This document shows, piece after piece, positions 1-8,543 of a stretch of DNA of 18,719 nt. Position 1 is the first letter of the stretch. The number at the start of each line of letters is the position of its first letter. The notes under the pieces are model-generated. The model saw nothing but the letters and a program-made list of their open reading frames with translations, was not told the DNA's origin and did no database searches. The DNA is from an uncultured Eggerthellaceae bacterium. Its GTDB lineage: Bacteria > Actinomycetota > Coriobacteriia > Coriobacteriales > Eggerthellaceae. The translations under genes were made by a program, and so were the position numbers. The stretch spans positions 1-18,719 of the forward strand of contig CAKTXN010000027.1 in the NCBI GenBank assembly GCA_934630905.1, in the 5' to 3' direction.

Positions 1-46
1 CATCGAAAGAGTCAACGCTTAATCTCTTTTTCATTCGCTCCGCCAT
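1..46 (-). CDS. Start of a further operon gene, product unknown (partial)
   Basis: An open frame leaves the window on the minus strand just after the LicD-type gene. The LicD stop and an ATG overlap as TAATG (ATG at 46-44). A second in-frame ATG at 34-32 begins MKKRLSVDSFD and has GGAG three bases upstream. Either could be the start: the first would be coupled by stop-start overlap, while the second has the better ribosome site but short spacing. Only 11 to 15 codons are visible, so no product can be assigned. The position implies that the polysaccharide operon continues beyond the window. Confidence 0.45.
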   Translation of the reverse strand, partial: MAERMKKRLSVDSFD

Positions 47-885
47 TAGCCATTGAAAGCAACGAGCTTTTTGTAATGCCTCTCAAATTCCTCAATCCTC
101 TGATCCAGAGGGGCATAATTCATGTATTCGCCGTACATTTCAGAAAGAAGCTTTTCTCGACTTTTCGAAACCCTAAAAACACCCAGTTCAGTTTCTATAA
201 GTTCAGTCTCATTCAGCAAATCGCGCGAAAAGCAACCTTGCTCCGCAAACGAATCAGCTTCCGCCCAGTACAAAGCTGAATCTAACGGATACTCGCCTAT
301 CAACCGCAGATATTCCCTATCAAGACTTCTTACTGAAGTTGTTAGCAATAACAGTTTTTTCAGAATCATCTTCAGGAACGCCTCAGGCTTCCCCATGGCT
401 TCTTTGCGGGCGTTTACCAACTTCCTAAAACGAGATTCAGCAACCGCATGCATACGACGGAGATGATCTTTTTGCGTAGCCTCATCAGCGCTTGTCCCCA
501 TTAGGAAGAACACATCCACATGCAGCGCACTCGAATCATATCCTTCCGGGGCAAGTCTCATAATGTAGTTTCGACAACTCGATTCCGATTCGATACTAGT
601 AAAATAGTATCGACTTGAAAGCTCGGCCCTCAACGCATCAATTAGCTCTTCACGTTGATCACAACGCACAAAAACATCCACATCGTAATCCCATGGAATC
701 TGGCCATTATCGCGAACCGCCCCAAGCAACGACCCCCAAGCCAGCTGATACTCAACACCACGCTTCTCGCAAACACGATGAAACTCACGTAAAGTTTCGA
801 TTGCCAGTCTTTGATAACCTCTAAAGGCTTCGTAGTGCGGCCTACACTCTGCCGGCAGCATATCTGCAAATTCCGATGAATTCAT
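46..885 (-). CDS. LicD-family phosphotransferase
   Basis: A 279-residue LicD-family protein with a nucleotidyltransferase-like fold. Family members transfer a phosphorylated alcohol such as phosphocholine from a CDP-activated donor to a cell-surface glycan. The diagnostic block is at residues 50-73: W-G-S-L-L-G-A-V-R, then I-P-W-D-Y-D-V-D-V, giving the metal-binding aspartates D66, D68 and D70. A second acidic site, HVDVFF, lies at 122-127 (D124). There is no signal peptide or membrane segment, so it should work in the cytoplasm on lipid-linked repeat units. I place the start at the ATG at 885, not the TTG just before it, because AAGGAG sits five bases upstream of the ATG and only two from the TTG. 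No CDP-choline synthesis gene is visible here, so the transferred group is unknown; choline is not implied. Confidence 0.85.
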   Translation of the reverse strand: MNSSEFADMLPAECRPHYEAFRGYQRLAIETLREFHRVCEKRGVEYQLAWGSLLGAVRDNGQIPWDYDVDVFVRCDQREELIDALRAELSSRYYFTSIESESSCRNYIMRLAPEGYDSSALHVDVFFLMGTSADEATQKDHLRRMHAVAESRFRKLVNARKEAMGKPEAFLKMILKKLLLLTTSVRSLDREYLRLIGEYPLDSALYWAEADSFAEQGCFSRDLLNETELIETELGVFRVSKSREKLLSEMYGEYMNYAPLDQRIEEFERHYKKLVAFNG

Positions 886-930
886 CAACTCTCCTTAGTT
901 CTACATTTTCAGTCTCAACTAGAGGTTCTT

Positions 931-2403
931 TCACCTTCGTAGTTTCGATTTTAGGAGTCCCTTCAATTCGCCCACAAACCTCTTATGCGTTATGCACGCC
1001 AATGCAATAAACAATGCGAACACGAAGCATTTCCACAGGAAATTAGTTAAACTCAACTCATACGTGAAACGCGAATAGCTGAACACCAGACCGATACCCA
1101 GCACGACAACAATCGTCGCAGTTACTCGAACGAATCTCCAAACACGGTAACCAACGTCCTCGCACTTCTTACTCATGTATATGATGATTCCCACGCGCAA
1201 TAGCATCGAAATCGCATCCGCAAGCACCGATCCGTACGCACCCCACCAAGGGATAAAGACAAAAGAAAGAGCTACATTAAGCAGACTGCTCGACAAGGTT
1301 GCAATAAAGATAAATTTCGAAGCCTTTTTATAATAAAAAAGCACTCCAACATAGAAGTAATAAACGGTCTTGATGCTATACACACCGACAATAAGCGGAA
1401 TCAGCGGCCACGCTTCAGCATACGAAGAGTCCAAGAACAGCAGAACTATTTCCTGAATAAACAAGCCTAACAGGACAAATATCGCTGCAAATATCCATAG
1501 CATCATCTCCGTAAACGATGCTATCTGCTCCTTATACGATGTCTCCCTTTCTTCAAGTTTGCGAAACAACCATGGCTGATATGCGCTGCTCATAGAGCTC
1601 TGCAAAATATCGGCAACAACACCAAATTTACTCGCAACGTTGTAAAGACCCACCGCAGCAAGCGAACCAGTCCCATTCAACAAAACGCTGGACACAAGAG
1701 TTGCAACATGAGTTGACAAATTATGAGGCATTAGCGGTATGGAATAAGCAAGCATTCCCCTGAGAATCTCGAGATCGATGCAAAGCTTAAACATGCTCTT
1801 CCGGACCAAATCGAAAATCGATACCGCAACAAACACGAAACCGCTAATTGCCGTTGCCAGCAATACGCCATTGGCTCCCATACTGAGCGGGATAATAAAT
1901 AAACAAGTTAATGCAACAGAAAGGATAAAATATGCGATGCTCGTTATTGCAGACAGAGCAGCTCTCTCCATCGATCGAAGCAACTGCTGGTAAATCTCAT
2001 ACAATCCCGTAAATACCATACCCACCATAGTGACAAGCATCGTTGGCATAAAGTCCACGCCCTCAAAAAACAGTGGCATAATCCAAGACTGGAGCGCACC
2101 GATTACCATGCAATACAAAAGCGAAGACAAAAAGGTGAAGCAATACATCGTTCCAACGTATCTTTTCACATTTTCAGCGTCGTTTCGGTAGTCAAAATAG
2201 AACCTAGTAACCGCCATCGGCAAGCTGAATGAACAGAATATTATTAGCACGGATTGAAAATTATTCATCAATCCCGTAATTCCATAATCAGCCGTGGTCA
2301 AATACATCGTATATATAGGCAAAAGTATGAAATTTAGGCCTTTTATTAAAAAATTACACAGCGTATAAATGCCGGAATTTTTCAGCACCTTCAGATCCGC
2401 CAT
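931..2403 (-). CDS. wzx: Polysaccharide repeat-unit flippase (Wzx-type)
   Basis: A 490-residue polytopic membrane protein of the MOP/Wzx superfamily, which moves lipid-linked oligosaccharide units across the cytoplasmic membrane. The N-terminus is typical: a short K-rich cytosolic start, then an S-G-I-Y-T-L helix, an LLPIY motif and a Y-L-T-T-A-D-Y-G loop near residues 35-42. About 12 to 14 hydrophobic segments follow, with a large paired-helix region in the middle (Q-P-W-L-F-R-K near 280) and a basic tail (LLKSKLRR). Length matches the family. It starts at ATG 2403, six bases after the stop of the CapA-like gene, with only a weak ribosome site, so coupling is likely. It pairs with the Wzy-type polymerase at 4511-5734. 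The transported sugar cannot be read from sequence because Wzx proteins diverge strongly. Confidence 0.9.
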   Translation of the reverse strand: MADLKVLKNSGIYTLCNFLIKGLNFILLPIYTMYLTTADYGITGLMNNFQSVLIIFCSFSLPMAVTRFYFDYRNDAENVKRYVGTMYCFTFLSSLLYCMVIGALQSWIMPLFFEGVDFMPTMLVTMVGMVFTGLYEIYQQLLRSMERAALSAITSIAYFILSVALTCLFIIPLSMGANGVLLATAISGFVFVAVSIFDLVRKSMFKLCIDLEILRGMLAYSIPLMPHNLSTHVATLVSSVLLNGTGSLAAVGLYNVASKFGVVADILQSSMSSAYQPWLFRKLEERETSYKEQIASFTEMMLWIFAAIFVLLGLFIQEIVLLFLDSSYAEAWPLIPLIVGVYSIKTVYYFYVGVLFYYKKASKFIFIATLSSSLLNVALSFVFIPWWGAYGSVLADAISMLLRVGIIIYMSKKCEDVGYRVWRFVRVTATIVVVLGIGLVFSYSRFTYELSLTNFLWKCFVFALFIALACITHKRFVGELKGLLKSKLRR

Positions 2404-2409
2404 ACGACG

Positions 2410-3570
2410 TTATTTCACCCTGCCTTTAAGACCGGCCAGATACAACTCGCGATGGGCCTCGCAATCGACCCTGTTTATCTGTCTGAGAATCTGCTTCTTG
2501 CCCGTAAGAAGCAGAGCAAGTTTGCCCAAAAACACCTTGTTTAGGCACCGATAAAAAAATGTATGGCTGCCAGGAATATAACAGTCCATATACGAGCTCA
2601 ACAAGTCTTCAGCGTATTTCTCGTACTCGGATTCAACGAATCCGGGCTTCTCAATTTGAGAAGACCTCTTCCAGAACGCACTCATTATCTCCTGAGCGTC
2701 TAAGCCCTTCGCCAAACGCACTCCAAAACCATGCTTTCTAAGAGGAAAATACTCTAATTGAATATCACGATCTGCATGATCCGGAAAAGCAAACGTCGCC
2801 TTCAGCAACATGCCTGTTTGCCAATAATCACTTTTGCTATGGTCAAACAAAAAATTTCCTTGGCCATAAACGATAGTCGCACCATCATGGTCTTCGACGC
2901 ATCCAACACAATGACTGTGCTGGCAAATAACTATATCCGCTCCTTTTTCGGCAATCTTCCTACACGTCTTACGAAGCAAAGGCGACGGATACCGATAGTG
3001 TTCTTTCCCTCCGTGGTATAACACCACCACATAATCACAGCGTTCTTTCAAGGCCGCAACATGATCCAAGCTCTCAAGCGGATCGAACGGGTTGGCACCA
3101 GGCTCATCTTCGCCGGCTACGCTGAATTCATGCTCAGCGCAAGCGTAGAATCCAATTCTTACGCCGTTTCTTTCGAAAATGTACGGCTGTGCAGCCTGCC
3201 TCAAATTGGCCCCTGCGCCAAAATGCGGAACTTCGGCATCATCAAGCACGCGAATAGTTGAGTCAAGCCCCTTCACGCCTTGATCCATAATATGGTTATT
3301 TGCCAGCGCAAATGCCCCGCGATTCACCGCGCGCAGGCCAGCAACGCTAGCAGTTTGGGCTATCAAATTCGGACCACATTTCGCAATAGGGCTCTTCGTG
3401 TCCGTCAGCGGCACCTCAAGATTGAAAACACTGAAATCCGCCTGGTGAATCACGTTTAGAAGATCTTCACCCACCAGCTCCACTGCATCGCCTGCCACAA
3501 ACAGCGACGTTCCTGCACCAATGGGCACAAAGTCTCCGCCAATTATAATATCAATGTTATTGCTGCTCAA
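2410..3570 (-). CDS. CapA-like (PGA_cap) metallophosphatase-fold protein
   Basis: A 386-residue protein of the CapA/PgsA (bacterial poly-gamma-glutamate capsule) family, which has a calcineurin-like metallophosphatase fold. Visible family motifs in order: GGDF (11-14), FNLEVPL (49-55), ALANNHIMDQG (88-98), HGGKE (186-190), CQHSHCVG (216-223) and YGQGNF (235-240). The His, Asp and Asn residues expected for a dinuclear metal site are present. Unlike classical CapA/PgsA there is no N-terminal membrane anchor or signal peptide, which points to a cytoplasmic role. The start is TTG at 3570 with AGAGG about seven bases upstream; no in-frame ATG occurs before the first motif. The gene lies between the ATP-grasp and flippase genes. 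The substrate is unknown; poly-glutamate synthesis is not supported because the ligase subunits CapB/CapC are absent. Confidence 0.8.
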   Translation of the reverse strand: MSSNNIDIIIGGDFVPIGAGTSLFVAGDAVELVGEDLLNVIHQADFSVFNLEVPLTDTKSPIAKCGPNLIAQTASVAGLRAVNRGAFALANNHIMDQGVKGLDSTIRVLDDAEVPHFGAGANLRQAAQPYIFERNGVRIGFYACAEHEFSVAGEDEPGANPFDPLESLDHVAALKERCDYVVVLYHGGKEHYRYPSPLLRKTCRKIAEKGADIVICQHSHCVGCVEDHDGATIVYGQGNFLFDHSKSDYWQTGMLLKATFAFPDHADRDIQLEYFPLRKHGFGVRLAKGLDAQEIMSAFWKRSSQIEKPGFVESEYEKYAEDLLSSYMDCYIPGSHTFFYRCLNKVFLGKLALLLTGKKQILRQINRVDCEAHRELYLAGLKGRVK

Positions 3571-3600
3571 CTTACTACCTCTATAGGTCTCAACTTTGTC

Positions 3601-4530
3601 CTATCTGGGACCGTACGCCAACGATAAATCTATCCACTCACCCAAACGCCTGTCATCTGCCGGATTGTCAAATGCGCCAAACCCACCTGCATCATATAAG
3701 GTCATTTCGCCAAAGAGCAATTTTCCGCGCACTATATACCAATCCACTCGCACATGAGCTATCCCAGCCGACAAAACCCTGGAAAGTTCGAGCATCTTTT
3801 CGAGTTGGGATGGCCGTTCATCGCCGCTCTTGGCCATTGGCAAGGCATCCTGAACCATTACAAGCCTGTTCCATTGCGTATCGTAGAAATCCTGCGTATG
3901 GAAAGTCCTGCGACCATGATGAACTTGGATTAATTTTGGCTCACCGTTGAAACACATTACCTTATAATCTGCAAGATCAACAGGCTCATCAAAGCGCTCC
4001 TCGGGGCTAAGGAACTCCTCAGCAAACACTAACGGCTTTACATCCTTATAAGGCCATTCACGACAACCCCAATAATAATTCCTTTTCAAATGGTCAGAAA
4101 TCAGCTTCCGAGCAGAATCAAAATCAAACGTGGCGCGATTCGAACAAATCACAATACCTCCGCAATCATGATTTGTTTTCAATACAAACTGATCAGGCAG
4201 TGTATTCAGGTCTATCTGTTCCGGACTTTCCCACGCACCATACGTCCGCGTAACATATTCCGCCCCAATACGTTGAGAAACCCAGTCTTTCACCGCATAT
4301 TTGTCCACTAGCGTGTTGTACAACGGATTATGATCATGCAACTTCAGCCACTGCAGTTTTTCATTAAACGTGACCGGCTCCTTCAAATTAGCGAAGTTCC
4401 CCACTCTCGCTTTGTATAGCAACTGCAAGTGCACACGATCGGGAACGACATCCGTAAACCTCTTAAACGTAAGCCACTTGTAAATAGCAAAAGGGTTTTT
4501 TAATAGAACACTAATTCTCTCGCTTGCCAC
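3601..4530 (-). CDS. TupA-like ATP-grasp protein
   Basis: A 309-residue protein resembling the TupA-like ATP-grasp family, named for a teichuronopeptide synthesis gene and often found in surface-polysaccharide clusters. Family landmarks: FNEKLQWLKLHD (55-66), DKYAVKDWV (76-84), FVLKTNHDCGG (115-125, a nucleotide-binding lysine), DYKVMCFNGEPKLIQV (188-203), HVRVDWY (259-265) and FGEMTLYDAGGF (273-284, the metal-binding Glu region). Such enzymes are thought to form amide bonds using ATP, so it may attach an amino acid or amine to a carboxyl-bearing sugar; the substrate here is unknown. The start is GTG 4530, preceded by GAGGAGG with good spacing, and it overlaps the last 20 bases of the Wzy-type gene. 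There is no signal peptide, consistent with action on cytoplasmic intermediates. Confidence 0.8.
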   Translation of the reverse strand: MASERISVLLKNPFAIYKWLTFKRFTDVVPDRVHLQLLYKARVGNFANLKEPVTFNEKLQWLKLHDHNPLYNTLVDKYAVKDWVSQRIGAEYVTRTYGAWESPEQIDLNTLPDQFVLKTNHDCGGIVICSNRATFDFDSARKLISDHLKRNYYWGCREWPYKDVKPLVFAEEFLSPEERFDEPVDLADYKVMCFNGEPKLIQVHHGRRTFHTQDFYDTQWNRLVMVQDALPMAKSGDERPSQLEKMLELSRVLSAGIAHVRVDWYIVRGKLLFGEMTLYDAGGFGAFDNPADDRRLGEWIDLSLAYGPR

Positions 4531-5734
4531 ATTTCCTCCTCTCAGTTTCTAACATGCACCACAAAAACGAAATGAAAATGTACACGTCGGGAGTCACAAA
4601 ACTAACACACCCATAATCCGTGCCAAATATGATCAACAAGAACAGGACGCCATACACCTTGACCCAATGGGATTCCCTGGGTAAGGCAATTAAATTTTTC
4701 AGCATATACGCGAAAATCCAGTAATAAAGAACAAAGCCTATCAAGCCTAAATCAGCCAAGATTTCAAGCTGATTGCAGTGCGAATAAGCTTGATGGGAGT
4801 ACCCGATTATTTGCATTTGCGTCAGGAAACCATTGAACCCAAATCCCACGAGTGGCTTCGCAAGAAACATCCCAAACGCATAGTCGCGATACCACTCTCG
4901 TTCTATCGTGCTTTTATCGACACCGCCGTTTATCAAATCTTCCAACCGATAGCCAAGCACGTTGTACAAATCTGCGTTATGGATTACTATCCAGTAAAAT
5001 ACGGAGCAAAACGCACCCGCGGCAATAACTCCCAGCAAAGCCTTCCAACCGCGACCAGAAAAAGCAAACACGGCCGAGATGCCAAACATTAAAGCAACAA
5101 ACGCTTTTCGAGAGCCAGAGAATAATGCAATGGCAGCAAAGGCAACAAGAGCGATCACGTATACCACGTTTTTCTTACGCGTATAAGAGAACATGCAAAC
5201 CAGTGCAAGAAAAGCCATATTCAACCCGATGCTATTTGCATTTTGTCCAATTGCTTCGCCCACACGCTCTGTTCCCCAGGCTCCCACCGGGGTTCTCCAT
5301 GCCAACATTGCGATACAATACAAACCCGCAATTATAAGCAATCTTGCAAACTTATATAAATCCTCTTTCGTTCTGTATAAATACGGAACAGAGACCACGA
5401 TGCAACATGCCTGTATACAATTTGTGATATATACGCTCGATAAAGTATTGGCGATAGACTCACTCCAGAATGAACTTGAGTACGCAAAAGCCCAAAACAT
5501 CAGAAACCAAGCCGAGAATAGCCCAAACATAGGGCGCGTATCCCCGTTTCGCACAGCAGGTACAATTTGGAGAAAAAATACAGACAGGACAAACAGGACG
5601 AAGGACCCCCTCAAGAAGTAATAATCAAATCCCGTTCCAAGTCTATTCCCAAAAAACGCGCAAATATAGAGCAGCAATGACGTATTGCACGGATCAAGTT
5701 TAATTTTTTTAGTCAATATTGACGTATAAACCAT
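4511..5734 (-). CDS. wzy: Polysaccharide polymerase (Wzy / O-antigen ligase family)
   Basis: A 407-residue polytopic membrane protein with the Wzy_C/O-antigen ligase pattern: roughly ten hydrophobic helices, a GSRKA motif (207-211), a large extracytoplasmic loop near residues 251-325 with KPLVGFGFNGF (293-303), and the loop-end signature YSHQAYSHCNQ (312-322) followed by a helix with LADLGLIGF. In Wzx/Wzy-dependent systems this enzyme joins undecaprenyl-linked repeats on the outer face of the membrane. I chose ATG 5734, which has GGAGG ten bases upstream, over an in-frame GTG at 5761 that lacks any ribosome site. A WaaL-like ligase is the alternative, but a single family member next to a Wzx favours polymerase. 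Confidence 0.85.
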   Translation of the reverse strand: MVYTSILTKKIKLDPCNTSLLLYICAFFGNRLGTGFDYYFLRGSFVLFVLSVFFLQIVPAVRNGDTRPMFGLFSAWFLMFWAFAYSSSFWSESIANTLSSVYITNCIQACCIVVSVPYLYRTKEDLYKFARLLIIAGLYCIAMLAWRTPVGAWGTERVGEAIGQNANSIGLNMAFLALVCMFSYTRKKNVVYVIALVAFAAIALFSGSRKAFVALMFGISAVFAFSGRGWKALLGVIAAGAFCSVFYWIVIHNADLYNVLGYRLEDLINGGVDKSTIEREWYRDYAFGMFLAKPLVGFGFNGFLTQMQIIGYSHQAYSHCNQLEILADLGLIGFVLYYWIFAYMLKNLIALPRESHWVKVYGVLFLLIIFGTDYGCVSFVTPDVYIFISFLWCMLETERRKCGKREN

Positions 5735-5770
5735 ATTGCTCAAACCTCCGCAGACTGCCACGCGGCATAA

Positions 5771-6850
5771 TTATTTTGCCGCGGCAATTTCTGAAATTAG
5801 AGCCTCCCATTTGCCATATATGGCATCCTCCGACATTTCCTTCTTGACTTGCTTCGCGTTGGCGGAGTACGTCTGCATCTTCTCGCCACTCATCAGAACT
5901 TCCTCCATCGCTCGAGCAAATCCCTCTTCATCTCCGCAACTCACAAGCGAGCCATTAAAACCATCCCTGATCAACAACCGGGCTCCGCCGCCATCGCAAT
6001 CAGTGCAAACACAAGGGACGCCTATAGACATTGCCTCCAAAAGAGCGTTGGAGATACCTTCGAAATCCGATGTTGAGATATACAAGCAACATGACTCCAA
6101 AGCCTCGTAAATGCGCTTTGACTTACCATTAAAAACAACGGAATCAGAGATGCCCAAACTGCTTGAAAGTTGCTGCAATTCCTCAAGCAACGGACCTTCA
6201 CCGTATATATCTAAGACATAACCAGGATGTCTCATCGAAAACAGATAAAAAGACCGTATCGCCATCGAAATATTTTTTTGAGGAAAAAGCCTACCAACTA
6301 GAGCAATTCTTTTGCTCTCGCCTCCCACCCACTCGTAATCAAAATTCGGCGCAGCATTCGGAATCACAACTGCCCTGTTTATATGGTATTCAGAAAAACA
6401 GTTTCTCGCCTCAGCGGTCTGAAAAACAACCGCATCCGCCTTCTCAAATCTTCTCGCCGCAACATCGAATTCGTCCTGACTACCATATTCAGAACGAGGC
6501 CAATTTCGCTCAGATAAAACCGTCTTTTCCTTTCCCAGAATTCCAACTTGCTCTATCAATTTGTATTGCGCACCCAGAGAGACAACACAATTAGGCTTGA
6601 TTTTCTTCATCAGAAAGCTTAGAAGCAAATAGTTCCCGAAAAATCTGGTCGGCCTAAACTCCGAAAAAATACGGCAGGCATGCAGATGAACTCCATCCGG
6701 GACCGGATACACAGCAGGTGTTTTTTTATTCAGGCGGGACACAAGAAGGTGAACTTCCCACCCTTTCATCGCCAATCTTTCGCAGATTGCAAGAGAGACC
6801 CTCTCCGCACCACCCGGAAGCAAAGAAGAAACTATAACGAGAACCTTCAT
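5771..6850 (-). CDS. Glycosyltransferase family 4
   Basis: A 359-residue GT-B fold, retaining family 4 glycosyltransferase. The N-terminal domain opens with a first beta strand (MKVLVIV) and the acceptor-side glycine loop LLPGGAERVS (10-19). The donor domain starts near residue 180 with RIALVGRLFPQKN and continues through IYGEGPLLEEL and the EX7E motif, E264-G-I-S-N-A-L-L-E272. There is no membrane segment. The frame is open for 36 more codons upstream to 6958, but those encode a non-homologous hydrophobic stretch. I take ATG 6850 because it begins exactly at the canonical first strand and has GGGTGAGG just upstream. That leaves a 124-base gap to the acyltransferase gene, the largest within the operon. 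It probably adds a mid or late sugar of the repeat; donor and linkage cannot be predicted. Confidence 0.88.
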   Translation of the reverse strand: MKVLVIVSSLLPGGAERVSLAICERLAMKGWEVHLLVSRLNKKTPAVYPVPDGVHLHACRIFSEFRPTRFFGNYLLLSFLMKKIKPNCVVSLGAQYKLIEQVGILGKEKTVLSERNWPRSEYGSQDEFDVAARRFEKADAVVFQTAEARNCFSEYHINRAVVIPNAAPNFDYEWVGGESKRIALVGRLFPQKNISMAIRSFYLFSMRHPGYVLDIYGEGPLLEELQQLSSSLGISDSVVFNGKSKRIYEALESCCLYISTSDFEGISNALLEAMSIGVPCVCTDCDGGGARLLIRDGFNGSLVSCGDEEGFARAMEEVLMSGEKMQTYSANAKQVKKEMSEDAIYGKWEALISEIAAAK

Positions 6851-6974
6851 GACCTCACCCTGCCGAACACACGCAAACACGATCAAAGCATTGAGCGCAA
6901 TTTCAGCATTTCGCCAAAAATGCATAAGATACTGCAACCAGCATCCAATACCAAGCACCCAGAAACCAACTAGC

Positions 6975-7454
6975 CTACAACGGCTTGATTACAAGATTTG
7001 TTTCTTGATATACGAGAGATGACTTCGGAACATCTTTTGTGACAATAGTTCCAGCCGCAATAACAGAGCCTTCCCCAATCGTCACTCCCTTTAGAACAAC
7101 AACGCCGCTTCCAAGCCAACAACCTTTTTCTATGCGGATAGGCGATGTTATATATGGTTCGCCTATTCCATTCTTTATTCCTCTAAAATCATGGTCGTGG
7201 TCATACAACCTAACGCCTTCTCCGAACGTGCATCCATCCTCAATAACAACTCGCTCATGGCAATTTACAGAGCAATAATTATTGAAAAACACGTAATTTC
7301 CAACCGACACATAGCCGCTTTTGGAGACGTTGGCAAAAAAACCTTTTCGGAAATAGAAGTTTTTTCCGTAATGAAACCGCTTATGATGCGTGGCCTTTAT
7401 GACAATCTTACTTAACTCGCATCGTATTCTTCTGAAAAACTCAATTCCGTCCAA
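6975..7454 (-). CDS. Hexapeptide-repeat acyltransferase
   Basis: A 159-residue left-handed beta-helix acyltransferase of the maltose/galactoside acetyltransferase-like group. Hexapeptide turns run from about residue 48 (V-S-V-G-N-Y) to 140 (V-I-A-A-G-T-I-V-T-K), and the acidic-histidine loop YDHDHDF (84-90) contains the candidate catalytic histidine. Length fits short O-acetyltransferases found in polysaccharide loci. Its likely job is acetyl-CoA-dependent O- or N-acylation of one sugar of the repeat. It starts at TTG 7454: GAGGAG lies six bases upstream and no ATG is available, so this rare start is well supported. The start lies inside the final codons of the neighbouring GT4 gene (14-base overlap), so translation is probably coupled. 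Confidence 0.86.
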   Translation of the reverse strand: MDGIEFFRRIRCELSKIVIKATHHKRFHYGKNFYFRKGFFANVSKSGYVSVGNYVFFNNYCSVNCHERVVIEDGCTFGEGVRLYDHDHDFRGIKNGIGEPYITSPIRIEKGCWLGSGVVVLKGVTIGEGSVIAAGTIVTKDVPKSSLVYQETNLVIKPL

Positions 7455-8541
7455 GGCAAACTCCTCTATATACAGTCAGATATTTCTGTGCCACAACACT
7501 CTCTCGGTAGTCGGACAGAACCTTTCTTTGGTTTGATTCTCCTACCTCTCTGCGGAAATCAGGATCGTCCAATAAAGTCAAAGCATATTGAGCCGAATCC
7601 ACATCTCGGATAGGAACGACCAACTCTGGATAGTCGCCGACCATATCGCGATTCGCCGCCCATTCGGTACACACGCACGGCAAAGCATATGACATAGCCT
7701 CAACTAGCGAATTCGAAAATCCCTCGCCTTGAAACCTTGTTAGGAACAAAAACGCATCGGCGAACTGATACTCAAGCCTTAGAGCATCCTTGTCCAAGGA
7801 GCCAAGCATCGTTACATTGCCAGGAACATCCAACCCATCAAGAGCGTCACCCTCTCCCGCTAGGCGAAACTCGACCGCAGGCAATCTCTTCGCAACAGCG
7901 ATCACATCGAGGACGCCTTTCTCTTCGATCAATCCCCCGGCATACAAAACCCGCATCAAGGGTCCGCTCGAACGCTGAAAATTAGTTTCCATTAAATTTG
8001 GAATGTCCACTTCAGAAACAAAATTTGGAATCAAATATGCATTCGTATCGCTAATAGACTTAACGAAATCAAGCGATCTCTGGTTCAAGACGATAGCGGC
8101 ATCAGATAGTGAAAGGATGCGCCCAAGAATCCATCTTGAAACTTTCCCCCTCGCTGCAACGGGAACCGTGCACCGAAAATGAATCACAAATTTCGAATGA
8201 TTCGCTTTCGCGACTACAGCACAACCGATTTCGCGCAGCATACTCAAAGGAAAAGCAGGGATATTAGCATGAACGACATCGACTGAATTTTGTTTTATGC
8301 ATCGATTTAAATCTTTCCAAATGCGAACGCACCGACCGATTTCGTCAAACAAATTTCTTTTTGACGCCGATCCAAAAACAGCACGCCCTTTAGATAGTCT
8401 CTCATCAACCAGATAAAGATTAGCTCCGGCCTCCATGTATTCAGAAGACAACATCCTTTTTGTCCACGACGCGATACCGCCATTTGGTGGAGGCAAAATA
8501 CCTAAAAGCGCAACACTTATACGCTCTTTATCACATCCCAT
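7441..8541 (-). CDS. Glycosyltransferase family 4
   Basis: A 366-residue GT4 enzyme. Landmarks: VALLGILPPPNGGIASW (10-26, glycine-rich acceptor loop), VDVVHANIP (87-95), IHFRCTV (120-126), the interdomain strand VLYAGGLIEEKGVLDV (198-213), FRLAGEGDAL (226-234) and the EX7E motif E273-G-F-S-N-S-L-V-E281. It is soluble and cytoplasmic. ATG 8541 follows the CapG-type gene stop by two bases; GGAG lies twelve bases upstream, so the ribosome site is weak and re-initiation after the previous gene is likely. Position directly after the UDP-FucNAc genes suggests transfer of the third sugar, but that is inference. It is not a close duplicate of the other two GT4 domains in the locus. Confidence 0.88.
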   Translation of the reverse strand: MGCDKERISVALLGILPPPNGGIASWTKRMLSSEYMEAGANLYLVDERLSKGRAVFGSASKRNLFDEIGRCVRIWKDLNRCIKQNSVDVVHANIPAFPLSMLREIGCAVVAKANHSKFVIHFRCTVPVAARGKVSRWILGRILSLSDAAIVLNQRSLDFVKSISDTNAYLIPNFVSEVDIPNLMETNFQRSSGPLMRVLYAGGLIEEKGVLDVIAVAKRLPAVEFRLAGEGDALDGLDVPGNVTMLGSLDKDALRLEYQFADAFLFLTRFQGEGFSNSLVEAMSYALPCVCTEWAANRDMVGDYPELVVPIRDVDSAQYALTLLDDPDFRREVGESNQRKVLSDYRESVVAQKYLTVYRGVCLGRN

Positions 8542-8543
8542 AG

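Noticed and set aside
6851..6958. 36-codon N-terminal extension of the GT4 gene at 5771-6850
   Set aside because: The canonical first strand starts at ATG 6850 with a ribosome site. The extension is hydrophobic and has no family match.
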